NCBI GenBank assembly: GCA_942490535.1
Contig: CALNXQ010000008.1
Location: 744,001-808,000, forward strand
Length of the DNA stretch: 64,000 nt
Direction of reading: 5' to 3'
Source of the DNA: JAEINY01 sp942490535
GTDB lineage: Bacteria > Bacteroidota > Bacteroidia > Bacteroidales > Marinilabiliaceae
Positions 33,448 to 42,190 of this stretch are shown here, in pieces; the stretch's first letter is position 1; the number at the start of each line of letters is the position of its first letter. The translations under genes and the position numbers were made by a program. The notes under the pieces are model-generated. The model was not told the DNA's origin. It searched no databases and saw nothing but the letters and a program-made list of their open reading frames with translations.

Positions 33448-34464
33448 TTTATTTTGTTCAGTCTTTTTTAGTATCATCTTGGCAATTTCTTTGTAATTTT
33501 CAATTCCAATTATTTTGCTATAGATTGTATCTCCTTCATCACTCTCTTCTCCATTATCAATTAATATTGTTCCAATATTCTTTCCTGATTCATAAAAAGC
33601 TTGTCTGTAAATAACTCCTTTTATAGAATCATATCTAATTATCTTCATTTCACTTTGAAATAGAAATGATACTTTTTTAATATGAACGCCTGATGAATCA
33701 ATTATATAATAGATTTTGTCATGGATTATAGTCGACTGGAATATTAAGTATATTCCAGCGATAAAGAATATTAAACCAAATACATTCAAGTCATTTAAAT
33801 CAAAGGGATAGTTAAAAAACAATCCAAATCCGATTAGAAAAAACGAATAATAACTATTTCTCAATATAAAAGTCAGCCTGTCTGGTCTGAGTTTAATAGT
33901 TTCATCATTTTTTGTAGTATTTATAGTTATTGACTCTATTTCCTTAGTGTTTTCTCTATCCTTTAGTTTACGTATGATTTTAAAAACTCCAATCAAAATC
34001 ATAATACCACACAAAATGGGAATAAATATATTTGACTTATAGTCATTACAATGATTAAACTGACTGAAGCTAATCACCTTACCGTAGTCAGGAGAATTTG
34101 CATCACATATTTTGTATGTCCTGTATTTCTTCCCTTTCCAAGGGAAGCTTATGGAAGAGCTTTTTTTTCTTGCATAAAAAGAAATTCTATCTCCTTTTTT
34201 AAGCTTTGAAATTGTAGTTTTAATTCTGTCATTATAAGAACACCCTGTAAACTCATAGAAGTCTGAATGTCCTTCAACCCAAAGACCTATATAGTCTTGG
34301 TTTTCATCATGGACACCTTCTTTCGGATTCTCAGCGAGAACTCCTTTTATAAAATTGGTATTCTCTTTAGAATATGGTTCTGGATTACGGATATAAGAAA
34401 ACACTACTATCCCTAAAATTATTATAAATAATGATTCTCCATATTCGTTTAAAAAGTGTTTCAT
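33445..34464 (-). CDS. Multi-pass membrane protein with C-terminal PH-like region (339 aa)
   Basis: One N-terminal TM helix (ESLFIIILGIVVFSYI), a ~110-aa extracytoplasmic domain, another TM (SNIFIPILCGIMILIGVFKI), a charged linker, then two more TM helices (SYYSFFLIGFGLFF, FGLIFFIAGIYLIF) and a ~80-aa cytoplasmic tail with the strand pattern of bacterial PH-like domains (DKIYYIIDSSGVHIKKV, RYDSIKGVIYRQ). Function unknown. It is the first unit of the minus-strand cassette-like array; its stop lies within the adjoining attC-like element. Confidence 0.55.
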   Translation of the reverse strand: MKHFLNEYGESLFIIILGIVVFSYIRNPEPYSKENTNFIKGVLAENPKEGVHDENQDYIGLWVEGHSDFYEFTGCSYNDRIKTTISKLKKGDRISFYARKKSSSISFPWKGKKYRTYKICDANSPDYGKVISFSQFNHCNDYKSNIFIPILCGIMILIGVFKIIRKLKDRENTKEIESITINTTKNDETIKLRPDRLTFILRNSYYSFFLIGFGLFFNYPFDLNDLNVFGLIFFIAGIYLIFQSTIIHDKIYYIIDSSGVHIKKVSFLFQSEMKIIRYDSIKGVIYRQAFYESGKNIGTILIDNGEESDEGDTIYSKIIGIENYKEIAKMILKKTEQNK

Positions 34465-34492
34465 GTATGTAGTTTCTTAATAACCGCCAACG

Positions 34493-34638
34493 CTATTGAA
34501 ACGACTATAGTCTATACTTTTCATTTACCTTAGGTTAAAGGTGTCTATACAACACCCCATAGGAGATTTATAGACACCTATTATGTAATATTAACCCATC
34601 GTTCTTCAAATGTGATGACTATTTTCACGTTTCAATAG
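34493..34638. repeat. Nested inverted repeats at the right border of the cassette-like array
   Basis: Outer arms CTATTGAAACG (34493-34503) and CGTTTCAATAG (34628-34638) are a perfect 11-bp inverted repeat. Inside, AGGTGTCTATA (34539-34549) and TATAGACACCT (34569-34579) form a second perfect 11-bp hairpin. CGCCAAC precedes the left arm. It is built like the other attC-like sites but lacks a GTTRRRY end; it marks the last palindrome of the island. Confidence 0.55.
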
Positions 34639-35255
34639 GGCGCTAAAAATACATTTTATCAAATAGAAAAAATATCCATTTTCGGCAAAAGTGAGTGGGT
34701 GGTCTTTTTTTTGAGGTAGATGTGCGGGAGGCTTCCGTAGGGGTAAACCCCCCTTCCGTACACCTTGCCGAAGCTTCCGTACAGCTTAAATCGGCTTCCG
34801 TAGCTTTGGCATTAGCTTCCGTACAGCTTCCATCGGCTTCCGTAGGTTTCTTTTCGGCTTCCGTACACCCTTTATCCCCTTCCGTAGGTCTTTCATCGGC
34901 TGGCGTAGGTTTAAAATTGCCTTCCGTAGGTTTGTCATCCTGGCATTTAAAGCTACAGACCCCTATTTCAGGTGTTTTGAAGGCTTTTTGCGGCCTACGG
35001 CAGGGGGTGGAAGGTCTACGCCGTCTGCCTTTTGTCCTACCCTCCACGGCCGGATATCTCAAGCTCTGTTAATCGCCACCTTTTTCACGTTAATCATCAA
35101 AATAGAGCCATTCATCACAAATTTATTTCCATTGATCCACAGTTGTCATAACTTAAATAGAGATAATCATTCACATTAGTATTTAATTATTCAACCGCTT
35201 CCAATAACCTGGGATCAGTTACTTAGTATTAACCAGACGAAAAAATGTACGAATT
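34639..35255. other. Non-coding region upstream of the 238-aa gene, mostly tandem repeats
   Basis: Contains ten 21-bp tandem units (separate entry) and an AT-rich promoter-like stretch before 35256. Long open frames exist on both strands through the repeat only because 21 is a multiple of three and the unit has no stop codon. Confidence 0.5.
34732..34941. repeat. Ten tandem 21-bp units (CTTCCGTA core)
   Basis: CTTCCGTA (once CTGGCGTA) recurs at 34732, 34753, 34774, 34795, 34816, 34837, 34858, 34879, 34900 and 34921, exactly every 21 bp. The other 13 bp of each unit vary (TCGG, AGGTTT and GCTT are common). A strict 21-bp period is two DNA helical turns. Confidence 0.9.
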
Positions 35256-35972
35256 ATGAAAAAACCTACTTTCTCATTTAGTTTCAGTTTGTCGGAGCTG
35301 ATTCAGCGCAACGATAAGGTATTACAATTCATTGTGCGCGATGCGGCGGAGTTTACCCGCTTTGGCTATGGCGATCCGTGGCGCACGGGCATCGAGTATG
35401 TGGCGGGTGAGCTGCGCCAGCTGTTACCCGATGATTATTATGCGGCCCAACAGAAGCATAAAACACAACTGAAGAATGATGGCCGCAAGAAGCTGGAGCG
35501 TTTCATCGGCGATCTGCGCATCCGGGCCAAGTATGCGCTGGGGGAGAAATCCTACGATTTCCAGATGTACAATTTTTCCCGCATCGGCATCCTGAACGAT
35601 AAAGAACTGATCACCTTCACACTGCACATCCTGAAAATTGCCCAGGAGCAGATGACCCGCCTGGCCCTGCGCAATGTGGACCAGACTTTACTGGATAACA
35701 TTGAAGCGTCGCGCGAAGAGCTGGATAATGCCATTGATGACCAACAGATGGCGGTGAGTGAGCGCCGTGAGATGCGTTTTAAACGCACCCAGCTGGCCAA
35801 TCAGCTGTACCAGTTCATCAGTGAGGCTTGCGACATTGGTAAGAACATCTGGAATGGCACCAACGACGCCTATTACACGGACTACGTGATCTACGGCTCC
35901 AAACAAACCATCGACGAGGTGGAGGAGCTGGAAGAAATGGAAGTGACTACCGGAGAAGAAGGCGAAAACTGA
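35256..35972 (+). CDS. Conserved helical protein of unknown function (238 aa)
   Basis: A soluble, helix-rich protein without signal sequence (MKKPTFSFSFSLSELIQRN start), with a coiled-coil-like central stretch (NIEASREELDNAIDDQQMAV) and an acidic C-terminus (DEVEELEEMEVTTGEEGEN). Homologues in Bacteroidetes are familiar as uncharacterised proteins that recur beside such repeats; I cannot name a domain. The gene is GC-richer than the island to its left, so the border of the accessory island lies between 34.6 and 35.2 kb. Confidence 0.6.
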   Translation: MKKPTFSFSFSLSELIQRNDKVLQFIVRDAAEFTRFGYGDPWRTGIEYVAGELRQLLPDDYYAAQQKHKTQLKNDGRKKLERFIGDLRIRAKYALGEKSYDFQMYNFSRIGILNDKELITFTLHILKIAQEQMTRLALRNVDQTLLDNIEASREELDNAIDDQQMAVSERREMRFKRTQLANQLYQFISEACDIGKNIWNGTNDAYYTDYVIYGSKQTIDEVEELEEMEVTTGEEGEN

Positions 35973-36478
35973 TACCGACTATGGCCATAATAGAAGGTGG
36001 GCCCTGCTGCTGTAATGGTGGTGGGGCCGTTTTTTTTTTGTGGGTATTGTATTTGGTTTTTGTGACACAGAGAAACACGGAGGTGGCACAGAGGTACGCG
36101 GAGGTTTTAAAAATTTTTCACCGCAAAGGCGCGAAGGCGCAGAGGGTTTCCCTTCAGTATTCGGTCTTTGAAATTCGGATTTCGGGCTTGAAACTTGATC
36201 CTTGTTCCTTGATCCTTGATCCTTAACTCCGGCGGCTTGGCGTCCTCTGCGGTTATTATCGTTACGTTGTGGTGGGTTTATTTTTTTCACCGCAAAGACG
36301 CGGAGGCGCAGAGGGTTTTCCTTCGGACTTGAAACTTGAAACCTTGATTCTTGTCCCTTCTCGCGTTGCCTCTCATCCCAAAAAGGTGGTCTCCGGCACC
36401 GGAACCACCTTTTTTTTGGGGGGCGTACGTTTACGCCCTTGCGAATGGATTGTAATTCAAAAACTGATAAAACGATAA
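35973..36478. other. Non-coding region with two dispersed repeat copies
   Basis: Two copies of the CACCGCAAAGGCGCGAAG family lie at 36119-36145 and 36288-36314, with an inverted partner GCGGCTTGGCGTCCTCTGCG at 36231-36250. Short C/T-rich heptamer runs (CTTGATC) follow. No gene. Confidence 0.6.
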
Positions 36479-37609
36479 TTATTGGTGTATGACAATCCGT
36501 TCTGCTTTTTCGTCGACACGGTACATTTTACCATCTTCAATGAGCAATGCCTGACAATCCGGACCCGAATAACCGGCCTCCGGATGTTCCACATCTACCG
36601 TTATCACAGCGCCCTCATAATTGGCCTCTATCTGATCAACAATGCAATGCCCTACAATAATGGATCTGACCTGATAGTGAGTTAATATCTCCATCACTTC
36701 CTGTGGAGAGGCTTTTGCATAAGCTCCTTCTTTTTCCTTCACATACCCCCGATACCAAAATAAACCGGCGGTCCCAAAGAGTTGCTGCACATCAGAAGGG
36801 GCACTCCCGGTAATTACTTGCCCATAATACGGACGTAGTTTCGCATTCATCTCCTCCACCGAGAGCTTAAGATTTAATATGGCCGGGCTAATCCCACCAT
36901 GTACAAAGAGGTAGTCCCCGATTTTTTCAATGGCATTCTTTGTGCGCATCCAACGCCCGATCTCAGAATGCTGACCGTATAACTCCTTGTAATTCACCTT
37001 CAGCTTACGGGCTACATTGAGGTATTTATCAGACGCATACCGGTCATCGCCCGCCATACACATGATATCGTGATTCCCCAGTACAAAATGCACCTGTCCT
37101 CCAGCTGCTTTCGCTTCTCTTTCCAGCTTATATAGCAACCATAGCACCTGGGTAACATAAGAACCCCGGTCCACCATATCGCCCACCACAACCAGGTGCT
37201 TTTTGCCAAAGGTCCAATTCAAGTTGGCATCGGTCACCCCATTACCAATTAACAGTTTTGATAATGCATAATAATTGCCTTCAATATCTGATACCACAAA
37301 TAGGACTGGATTTCCGGAGGAAACGGATGGCTCATTTGCATGCTCCGACATCAACTGAAACTCAAATTGTGCAGGTGTTTGTTTTGGTGCAACAACCTCC
37401 ACGACCTCATTTCGATTCATGTCTTCGGTTTCCAGATGACCTTGGTTGGTGATGCGATAAGCTACCAATTTATTGGCTTCATACATTAAGTAGGGCCCAT
37501 CTGCCAAAAGAGTAGTTACTTTTTCGGGTTCAGGAGCCTGATCATTCTTATCTTCGGTACAATAGGTGAATAATACGAAGGATAACATGTACACTACTAT
37601 TCTTTTCAT
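36479..37609 (-). CDS. Metallophosphoesterase lipoprotein (calcineurin-like)
   Basis: A 376-aa lipoprotein (lipobox LFTYC, cysteine at 17) with a calcineurin-like phosphatase domain: FVVSDIEGNYYAL in place of the GDxHG box, VVVGDMVDRGS, LGNHDIMCMAGD and a late IVGHCIVDQIE segment with the metal-binding histidine. The order and spacing resemble bacterial Shewanella-like (PPP-type) protein phosphatases. It is likely anchored in the outer membrane or periplasm; substrates unknown. It stands between two repeat clusters, without operon partners. Confidence 0.82.
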   Translation of the reverse strand: MKRIVVYMLSFVLFTYCTEDKNDQAPEPEKVTTLLADGPYLMYEANKLVAYRITNQGHLETEDMNRNEVVEVVAPKQTPAQFEFQLMSEHANEPSVSSGNPVLFVVSDIEGNYYALSKLLIGNGVTDANLNWTFGKKHLVVVGDMVDRGSYVTQVLWLLYKLEREAKAAGGQVHFVLGNHDIMCMAGDDRYASDKYLNVARKLKVNYKELYGQHSEIGRWMRTKNAIEKIGDYLFVHGGISPAILNLKLSVEEMNAKLRPYYGQVITGSAPSDVQQLFGTAGLFWYRGYVKEKEGAYAKASPQEVMEILTHYQVRSIIVGHCIVDQIEANYEGAVITVDVEHPEAGYSGPDCQALLIEDGKMYRVDEKAERIVIHQ

Positions 37610-38734
37610 AAAAAGGATTTAGGTTTACATGTAGACATTCCTACCGGTCACTACCCCATATTGCTAACTCATTATTTCAAAACACTTCGGGCTTGAAACT
37701 TGCACCTTGGCGTCCTCTGCGGTTATAATCGTGGCGTCGCGGTGGGTTACACGGCTGTTTTTTTCACCGCAAAGGCGCGAAGACGCAGAGGGTTGTCCTT
37801 CAGTATTCGGTCTTTAAAATTCGGACTTCTAACTTGAAACTTGAAATCTTGAATCTTGCTCCTTCCTCTCTGCGGCTTGGCGTCCTCTGCGGTTACAGTC
37901 GTGGCGTAGCGGTAGGTTTATTTTTTTCACCGCAAAGGCGCAAAGGCGCAGAGGTTTTTCCTTCAGTATTCGGTCTTTGAAATTCGGACTTCGAACTTGA
38001 AACTTGAAAACTTGATCCCTGATCCTTGAATCTTGAATCTTGAATCTTGAATCTTGCTCCTTCCTCTCTGCGGCTTGGCGTCCTCTGCGGTTATAATCGT
38101 GGCGTCGCGGTAGGTTACACGGATGTTTTTTTTCACCGCAAAGGCGCGAAGACGCAAAGGTTTGTCCTTCGGACTTGAAATCTTGAATCTTGAATCTTGC
38201 TCCTTCCTCCCTGCGGCCTGGCGTCCTCTGCGGTTACAATCGTGGCGTCGCGGTGGGTTTATTTTTTTCACCGCAAAGACGCAAAGACGCAGAGGGTTGT
38301 CCTTCGGACTTTGCAATTCGGACTTCGAACTTGAAACTTGAAAACTTGATCCCTGATCCTTGTTCCCTGATCCTTGTTCCCTGCACCTTGGTCCTCTGCG
38401 GTTACAGTCGTGGCATCGCGGTAGGTTACACGGATGTTTTTTTTCACCGCAAAGGCGCGAAGACGCAGAGGTTTTTCCTTCAGTATTCGGTCTTTGCAAT
38501 TCGGACTTCGAACTTGAAACTTGAAAACTTGAAACTTGAAATCTTGATCCTTGATCCTTGATCCCTGATCCTTGTTCCCTGATCCCTGATCCCTGTTCCC
38601 TGATCCTTGGCATCCTCTGCGGTTATAACCGTGCGTTGTGGTGCGTTATGCGCAAAAAAAATGGTTCAAATCTTTCGACTTGAACCATTTTTAGGATCAT
38701 GGGGATGAACCCCTTTATTTATCTATCCACTCCC
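37610..38734. repeat. Array of five palindromic repeat units with heptamer microsatellites
   Basis: Five copies of CACCGCAAAGGCGCGAAG-like sequence begin near 37765, 37928, 38134, 38269 and 38445, spaced 135-206 bp. Each is followed by an inverted partner (GCGGCTTGGCGTCCTCTGCG type), so each unit can fold into a cruciform or hairpin. Between arms run heptamers of CTTGAAT/CTTGATC/CCTGATC type, e.g. at 38030-38060 and 38540-38610, whose copy number explains the unequal spacing. No gene; a terminator (38657-38692) ends the block. Confidence 0.8.
38657..38692. terminator. Intrinsic terminator of the T9SS-secreted protein gene
   Basis: AAAAATGGTTCAA / TTGAACCATTTTT, a perfect 13-bp stem. On the minus strand it is followed by a T-run, directly downstream of the stop at 38735. 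Confidence 0.85.
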
Positions 38735-41700
38735 TTATTGCAGAATGAATTTTAAGGTATCGACCTGTTGGGCACGCACAATTTTTAAGATGTAGATGCC
38801 TTTGGCCAGATGACGCACATCAAGCTGACCATTGACCAGCGGTTGGTTGAGAACCTGTTTTTCGCTGATGTCATACACCTGAACCGTGGCTTGTTCGGTC
38901 ACATTGATGTTTAGCAGCCCGGTGGTTGGGTTGGGATAGACGCGCAGTCCCTCCACTTGCTCGTCACCAATGGCTGAAGCCAGGTCGAAGTTAGCCACCA
39001 GTGTTATATCTTCCGTAGCCACAAAGGTATAGACTGCATCAGTGGATACCTCGATTCCATCCACGGTCCAGTTCACAAACTGATAGCCTGCCTGAGGGCT
39101 GGCGGTTAGCTCCACCTCCACATCTTCGGCATAATCGCCGGCACCGGTGACGCTGCCCTGCATCCCATCGGCCGAGGTGGCCGAAATGGTATAATTCACC
39201 GGTGTGTACAACCAGTCCAGGGTAAAGTCACCTTTGGATTGTTCATATCCCGCCAGGATGAACCATACGCGTTGTGTAGCACCGGTATTGTTGGTCCAGG
39301 ATACCGGATCGGTATCCTCATCGTCGATGCAGTCAATTTCCGTATCACCCGGACACGATCCGCCATAGCGCAAGGCATGGGTGGAATCATAATTATTATT
39401 CACCTGCCATATACTAATGGAAGCGCCATCGGCCACATCACGGTAAAAGATCAAGTCGTTAGCCTGCTCCATAAAGCAGAAGTCGAAGTCATTTTCAGCA
39501 TCTATGGTAGAGCCCGCAAAAGGCGCCGATAGGGTTTTCAGGTTAAATGCATTGTTGCAGTTATCGCCTTTCACCGAGAGTGCAAATGCATAGGGCCCCC
39601 CCCAGGCACTGGTTTCGCTGCCACAATCGGCTTGCACATAAAACTCATAATAGGTTTCTCCCATCAGATTGGTGAGGGTATGGGAGGCAGCGGTTAAGCC
39701 ATTGGCAGCCGTCCCTTCGCCTACTCCGGGGGTAAAGCCTTTTTCGCCCCACTCCACATTCCAAAGTGACGTGGTCCCTTCCTGGGTCCAGCTGACATCG
39801 GCAAAATCAGTGCCTTTAGTCACAACTGCCAGGTCATAGGGTTCAGCGCAAGTGGGTATGGGCTCCACTATCACATCATCGATACTAAACTCACTCTCGA
39901 CGGACACCCGAAAGGCGATGCGTACATCACTACCGGCATAATCGGTAAAGTAAACCGTTTGGGCCGTCCATCTGCCAGCGACGGTGATGGTTCTCCATGG
40001 GGTAAAGGTGGCCGGATCGCTGGGGTCAGTTACTGTTCCCACTTCAAACTCATCCCCGTCGTATTCACCCTTCACATTAAAACGCACGCGCAGTGTAGCG
40101 ATGTCATCTGCCAACTCGGGCAGGCTGACCATGGCCGGCTCTAACACGGGTGCAGGTCCTCCGGATGAGCTTCCATACAGATACAAGGAATGCGGCGCCG
40201 AGGTGGCTGCATAATCATCCACTCCCATATTTTCATTGGCGGCCACCCAGCAGAGGGGCAATTCGGGCTTCGCATCAAACTGTTCTTCAAAAGGAGCCGT
40301 CAGTGGCGCACACTCGGTGTCAAAGGATGCCCCAGTACTCCATTGGCTATGATCATCGCCCCCACAATTGGCCCGCAGGTAAAACTGATAGCTGGTTCCG
40401 GGGGTGAGGCCGGTTAACTCAAATGGTCTGGCGGCAGCAGCTACCACCGTACCCGTTCCTTTTTCAAATCCATACTTGCCATACTCCACATCCCATGCCG
40501 TGGCAGTACCATTCTCCTGCCATTGAAGGGTGGCTGTTGTAGTGGTGACGGACAGTGTTTGCAGCTTTGACGGTTCGGGACAAGAGGGAATCACGGTTAC
40601 CTCGATATCATCCAGCAAAATGTCACGCCTTTGCATCCCATCGCCCAAACGAAACGACACATGCGTGTCACTTCCGGCATAGGTATTGAAAAAAACGATA
40701 AAATCTTCCTGCCCCTCGTTGTAAGATATATTTTCGACCGCTGTAAAAGTAGATGGATCGGCCGGATCAGCGGACGTCCCCACAGACAAAGGTACCGGAT
40801 CCATTACCGGCAGACCCGACGGGAGGAAGGCACGAAAACGCACCTGCACGGTGTTCACGGCTTGAGTCAAGGTGGGAATACTCACCATGGCATAACCACC
40901 ATTGGTCTGTAAAAGTAACGCTTGTTCTCCTGAGGAAGGTCCAAAATCACTTACCACTTGCACCATTCCTGAGCCTGTGATGGCTGGCGTCCAGCAAGGA
41001 GGAAACACCAGAGATCCGGAAAAGTCTTCTGCCAGGGGTAAATCAATGGAGGCACATTCCGTATCGAAAGTCAGTGGTTCGCTCCACTCGCTATAGCTAC
41101 CTGCTCCGCAATTGGCCCGCAGGTACACCTGATACCGCGCTGATCCCTTTAAACCCATTAGCTCAAGGGGATTGGTGCTTACAGTGGTGAGGGTGGTGCC
41201 GCTGCCGGGCGTAAATCCTTCTAAGCCATATTCAGCCTCCCACGACGTGGCACTGCCGTTCTCCTGCCACCCAATGGTAGCTGTGGTGGTGGTACTTGAA
41301 ATGAACGACAAAAGGGTTGGCTCCGGGCAATCCGGCGCCACAGTCACCGATACATCATCGATAAATACAGCCCCGACAGAACCGCCATTTGCGGCAACAC
41401 GAAAGGCAATGTACTGATCGGAGCCCAGGGTGAGGTACACCGTTTTTCCCATCCACTTATCCGTATAATTCACAGCGGCGGCGGCGGTGAAAGTAGCAGG
41501 ATCGGCCCGATTGCTAAGAGTACCCACTTCAACAATGGGATAATCCCTCCTGTTTCGAATGCTGAAGTGCACCCTTAGCGGTGTAAGCGTGGTAATCTCA
41601 GGGGTGGACAACATGCAAATGCCATTGTTTTGGACGTCAAAATCAAACACTTGATTATTGACAGATCCCTTATCAAAGCTGACTTTAGCCTGACTGTAGG

Positions 41701-41857
41701 TATTGCTAACATAGGGTGTCCAGCATTGGGGAGTGCTGGGAGAGGCCTCAAAATCCTCAATAATGGGTGCGGTTCCAATGTCCACCGCATCACATTGCGC
41801 CTGCAAAGTGAAGACAGCCAGAAAAAAAGCTGTCAAAAAAGTAAAAAAGTTTCTCAT
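38735..41857 (-). CDS. T9SS-secreted multidomain surface protein (1040 aa)
   Basis: Signal peptide (RNFFTFLTAFFLAVFTLQAQ) then three rounds of a ~150-aa jelly-roll-like adhesin/MAM-type domain, each followed by a fibronectin type III domain; the FnIII parts share GWQENGSATSWEAEYG-like strings and end in RANCG...W. Near 880-960 lies a divergent InlB B-repeat (GYQFVNWTVDGIEV). The last ~75 residues are a type A T9SS sorting domain (RVYPNPTTGLLNI, GIYILKIV). It is exported by the type IX system and anchored or released at the surface, probably for adhesion or binding of polysaccharides or proteins. No catalytic domain recognised. Starts MRNFF; preceded by ~330 bp of DNA that also holds the next gene's terminator. 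Confidence 0.85.
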   Translation of the reverse strand: MRNFFTFLTAFFLAVFTLQAQCDAVDIGTAPIIEDFEASPSTPQCWTPYVSNTYSQAKVSFDKGSVNNQVFDFDVQNNGICMLSTPEITTLTPLRVHFSIRNRRDYPIVEVGTLSNRADPATFTAAAAVNYTDKWMGKTVYLTLGSDQYIAFRVAANGGSVGAVFIDDVSVTVAPDCPEPTLLSFISSTTTTATIGWQENGSATSWEAEYGLEGFTPGSGTTLTTVSTNPLELMGLKGSARYQVYLRANCGAGSYSEWSEPLTFDTECASIDLPLAEDFSGSLVFPPCWTPAITGSGMVQVVSDFGPSSGEQALLLQTNGGYAMVSIPTLTQAVNTVQVRFRAFLPSGLPVMDPVPLSVGTSADPADPSTFTAVENISYNEGQEDFIVFFNTYAGSDTHVSFRLGDGMQRRDILLDDIEVTVIPSCPEPSKLQTLSVTTTTATLQWQENGTATAWDVEYGKYGFEKGTGTVVAAAARPFELTGLTPGTSYQFYLRANCGGDDHSQWSTGASFDTECAPLTAPFEEQFDAKPELPLCWVAANENMGVDDYAATSAPHSLYLYGSSSGGPAPVLEPAMVSLPELADDIATLRVRFNVKGEYDGDEFEVGTVTDPSDPATFTPWRTITVAGRWTAQTVYFTDYAGSDVRIAFRVSVESEFSIDDVIVEPIPTCAEPYDLAVVTKGTDFADVSWTQEGTTSLWNVEWGEKGFTPGVGEGTAANGLTAASHTLTNLMGETYYEFYVQADCGSETSAWGGPYAFALSVKGDNCNNAFNLKTLSAPFAGSTIDAENDFDFCFMEQANDLIFYRDVADGASISIWQVNNNYDSTHALRYGGSCPGDTEIDCIDDEDTDPVSWTNNTGATQRVWFILAGYEQSKGDFTLDWLYTPVNYTISATSADGMQGSVTGAGDYAEDVEVELTASPQAGYQFVNWTVDGIEVSTDAVYTFVATEDITLVANFDLASAIGDEQVEGLRVYPNPTTGLLNINVTEQATVQVYDISEKQVLNQPLVNGQLDVRHLAKGIYILKIVRAQQVDTLKFILQ

Positions 41858-42098
41858 AAGCTAATAGTTAATGTTTGCTCACACCCTATCCGCACTTATT
41901 CACCACTCCTCACCCGACAGCTAAAAACCACATCAGCAATGAATTAGATCGTCAAGGGCGTTTTCAAATCGTTAATTTTAGTTAAACTCAAAGGTGAACA
42001 CCCCCGGTAAGAATTTGTTCACCGGCTACTTTTACATGGGCCTTCTCAGGGCGAAGGTGCCTGCGCAAACTGGTATGTGCCGGCAAACAGCACACAAA

Positions 42099-42125
42099 AA
42101 ACAGCCCCTTATAAAGAGGCTGTTT
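42099..42125 (-). terminator. Intrinsic terminator of the CarboxypepD_reg-like gene
   Basis: AACAGCC / GGCTGTT-type stem; on the minus strand followed by a run of T after GGCTGTT. It lies ~65 bp after the stop at 42191. Confidence 0.75.
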
Positions 42126-42190
42126 GAAGAAAATGAAAGTCCAATAATTAACTTAACTCCTACTCAATATATAAATGGTTTAGAGGTGAC

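Noticed and set aside
34732..34941. Regular 21-bp periodicity as a CRISPR array
   Set aside because: The conserved core is only 8 bp and the intervening 13 bp are similar to each other, so there are no repeats of 23-40 bp with unique spacers, and no cas gene is near.
34643..35062. 139-codon minus frame (and a plus frame 34695-35072) through the 21-bp repeats
   Set aside because: Both exist because the unit length is a multiple of three without stops; no start context or known family.
37963..38613. 216-codon minus frame and plus frames in the palindromic array
   Set aside because: Translations of heptamer and palindromic repeats (repeated DQGS/KDQG-type strings), not a gene.
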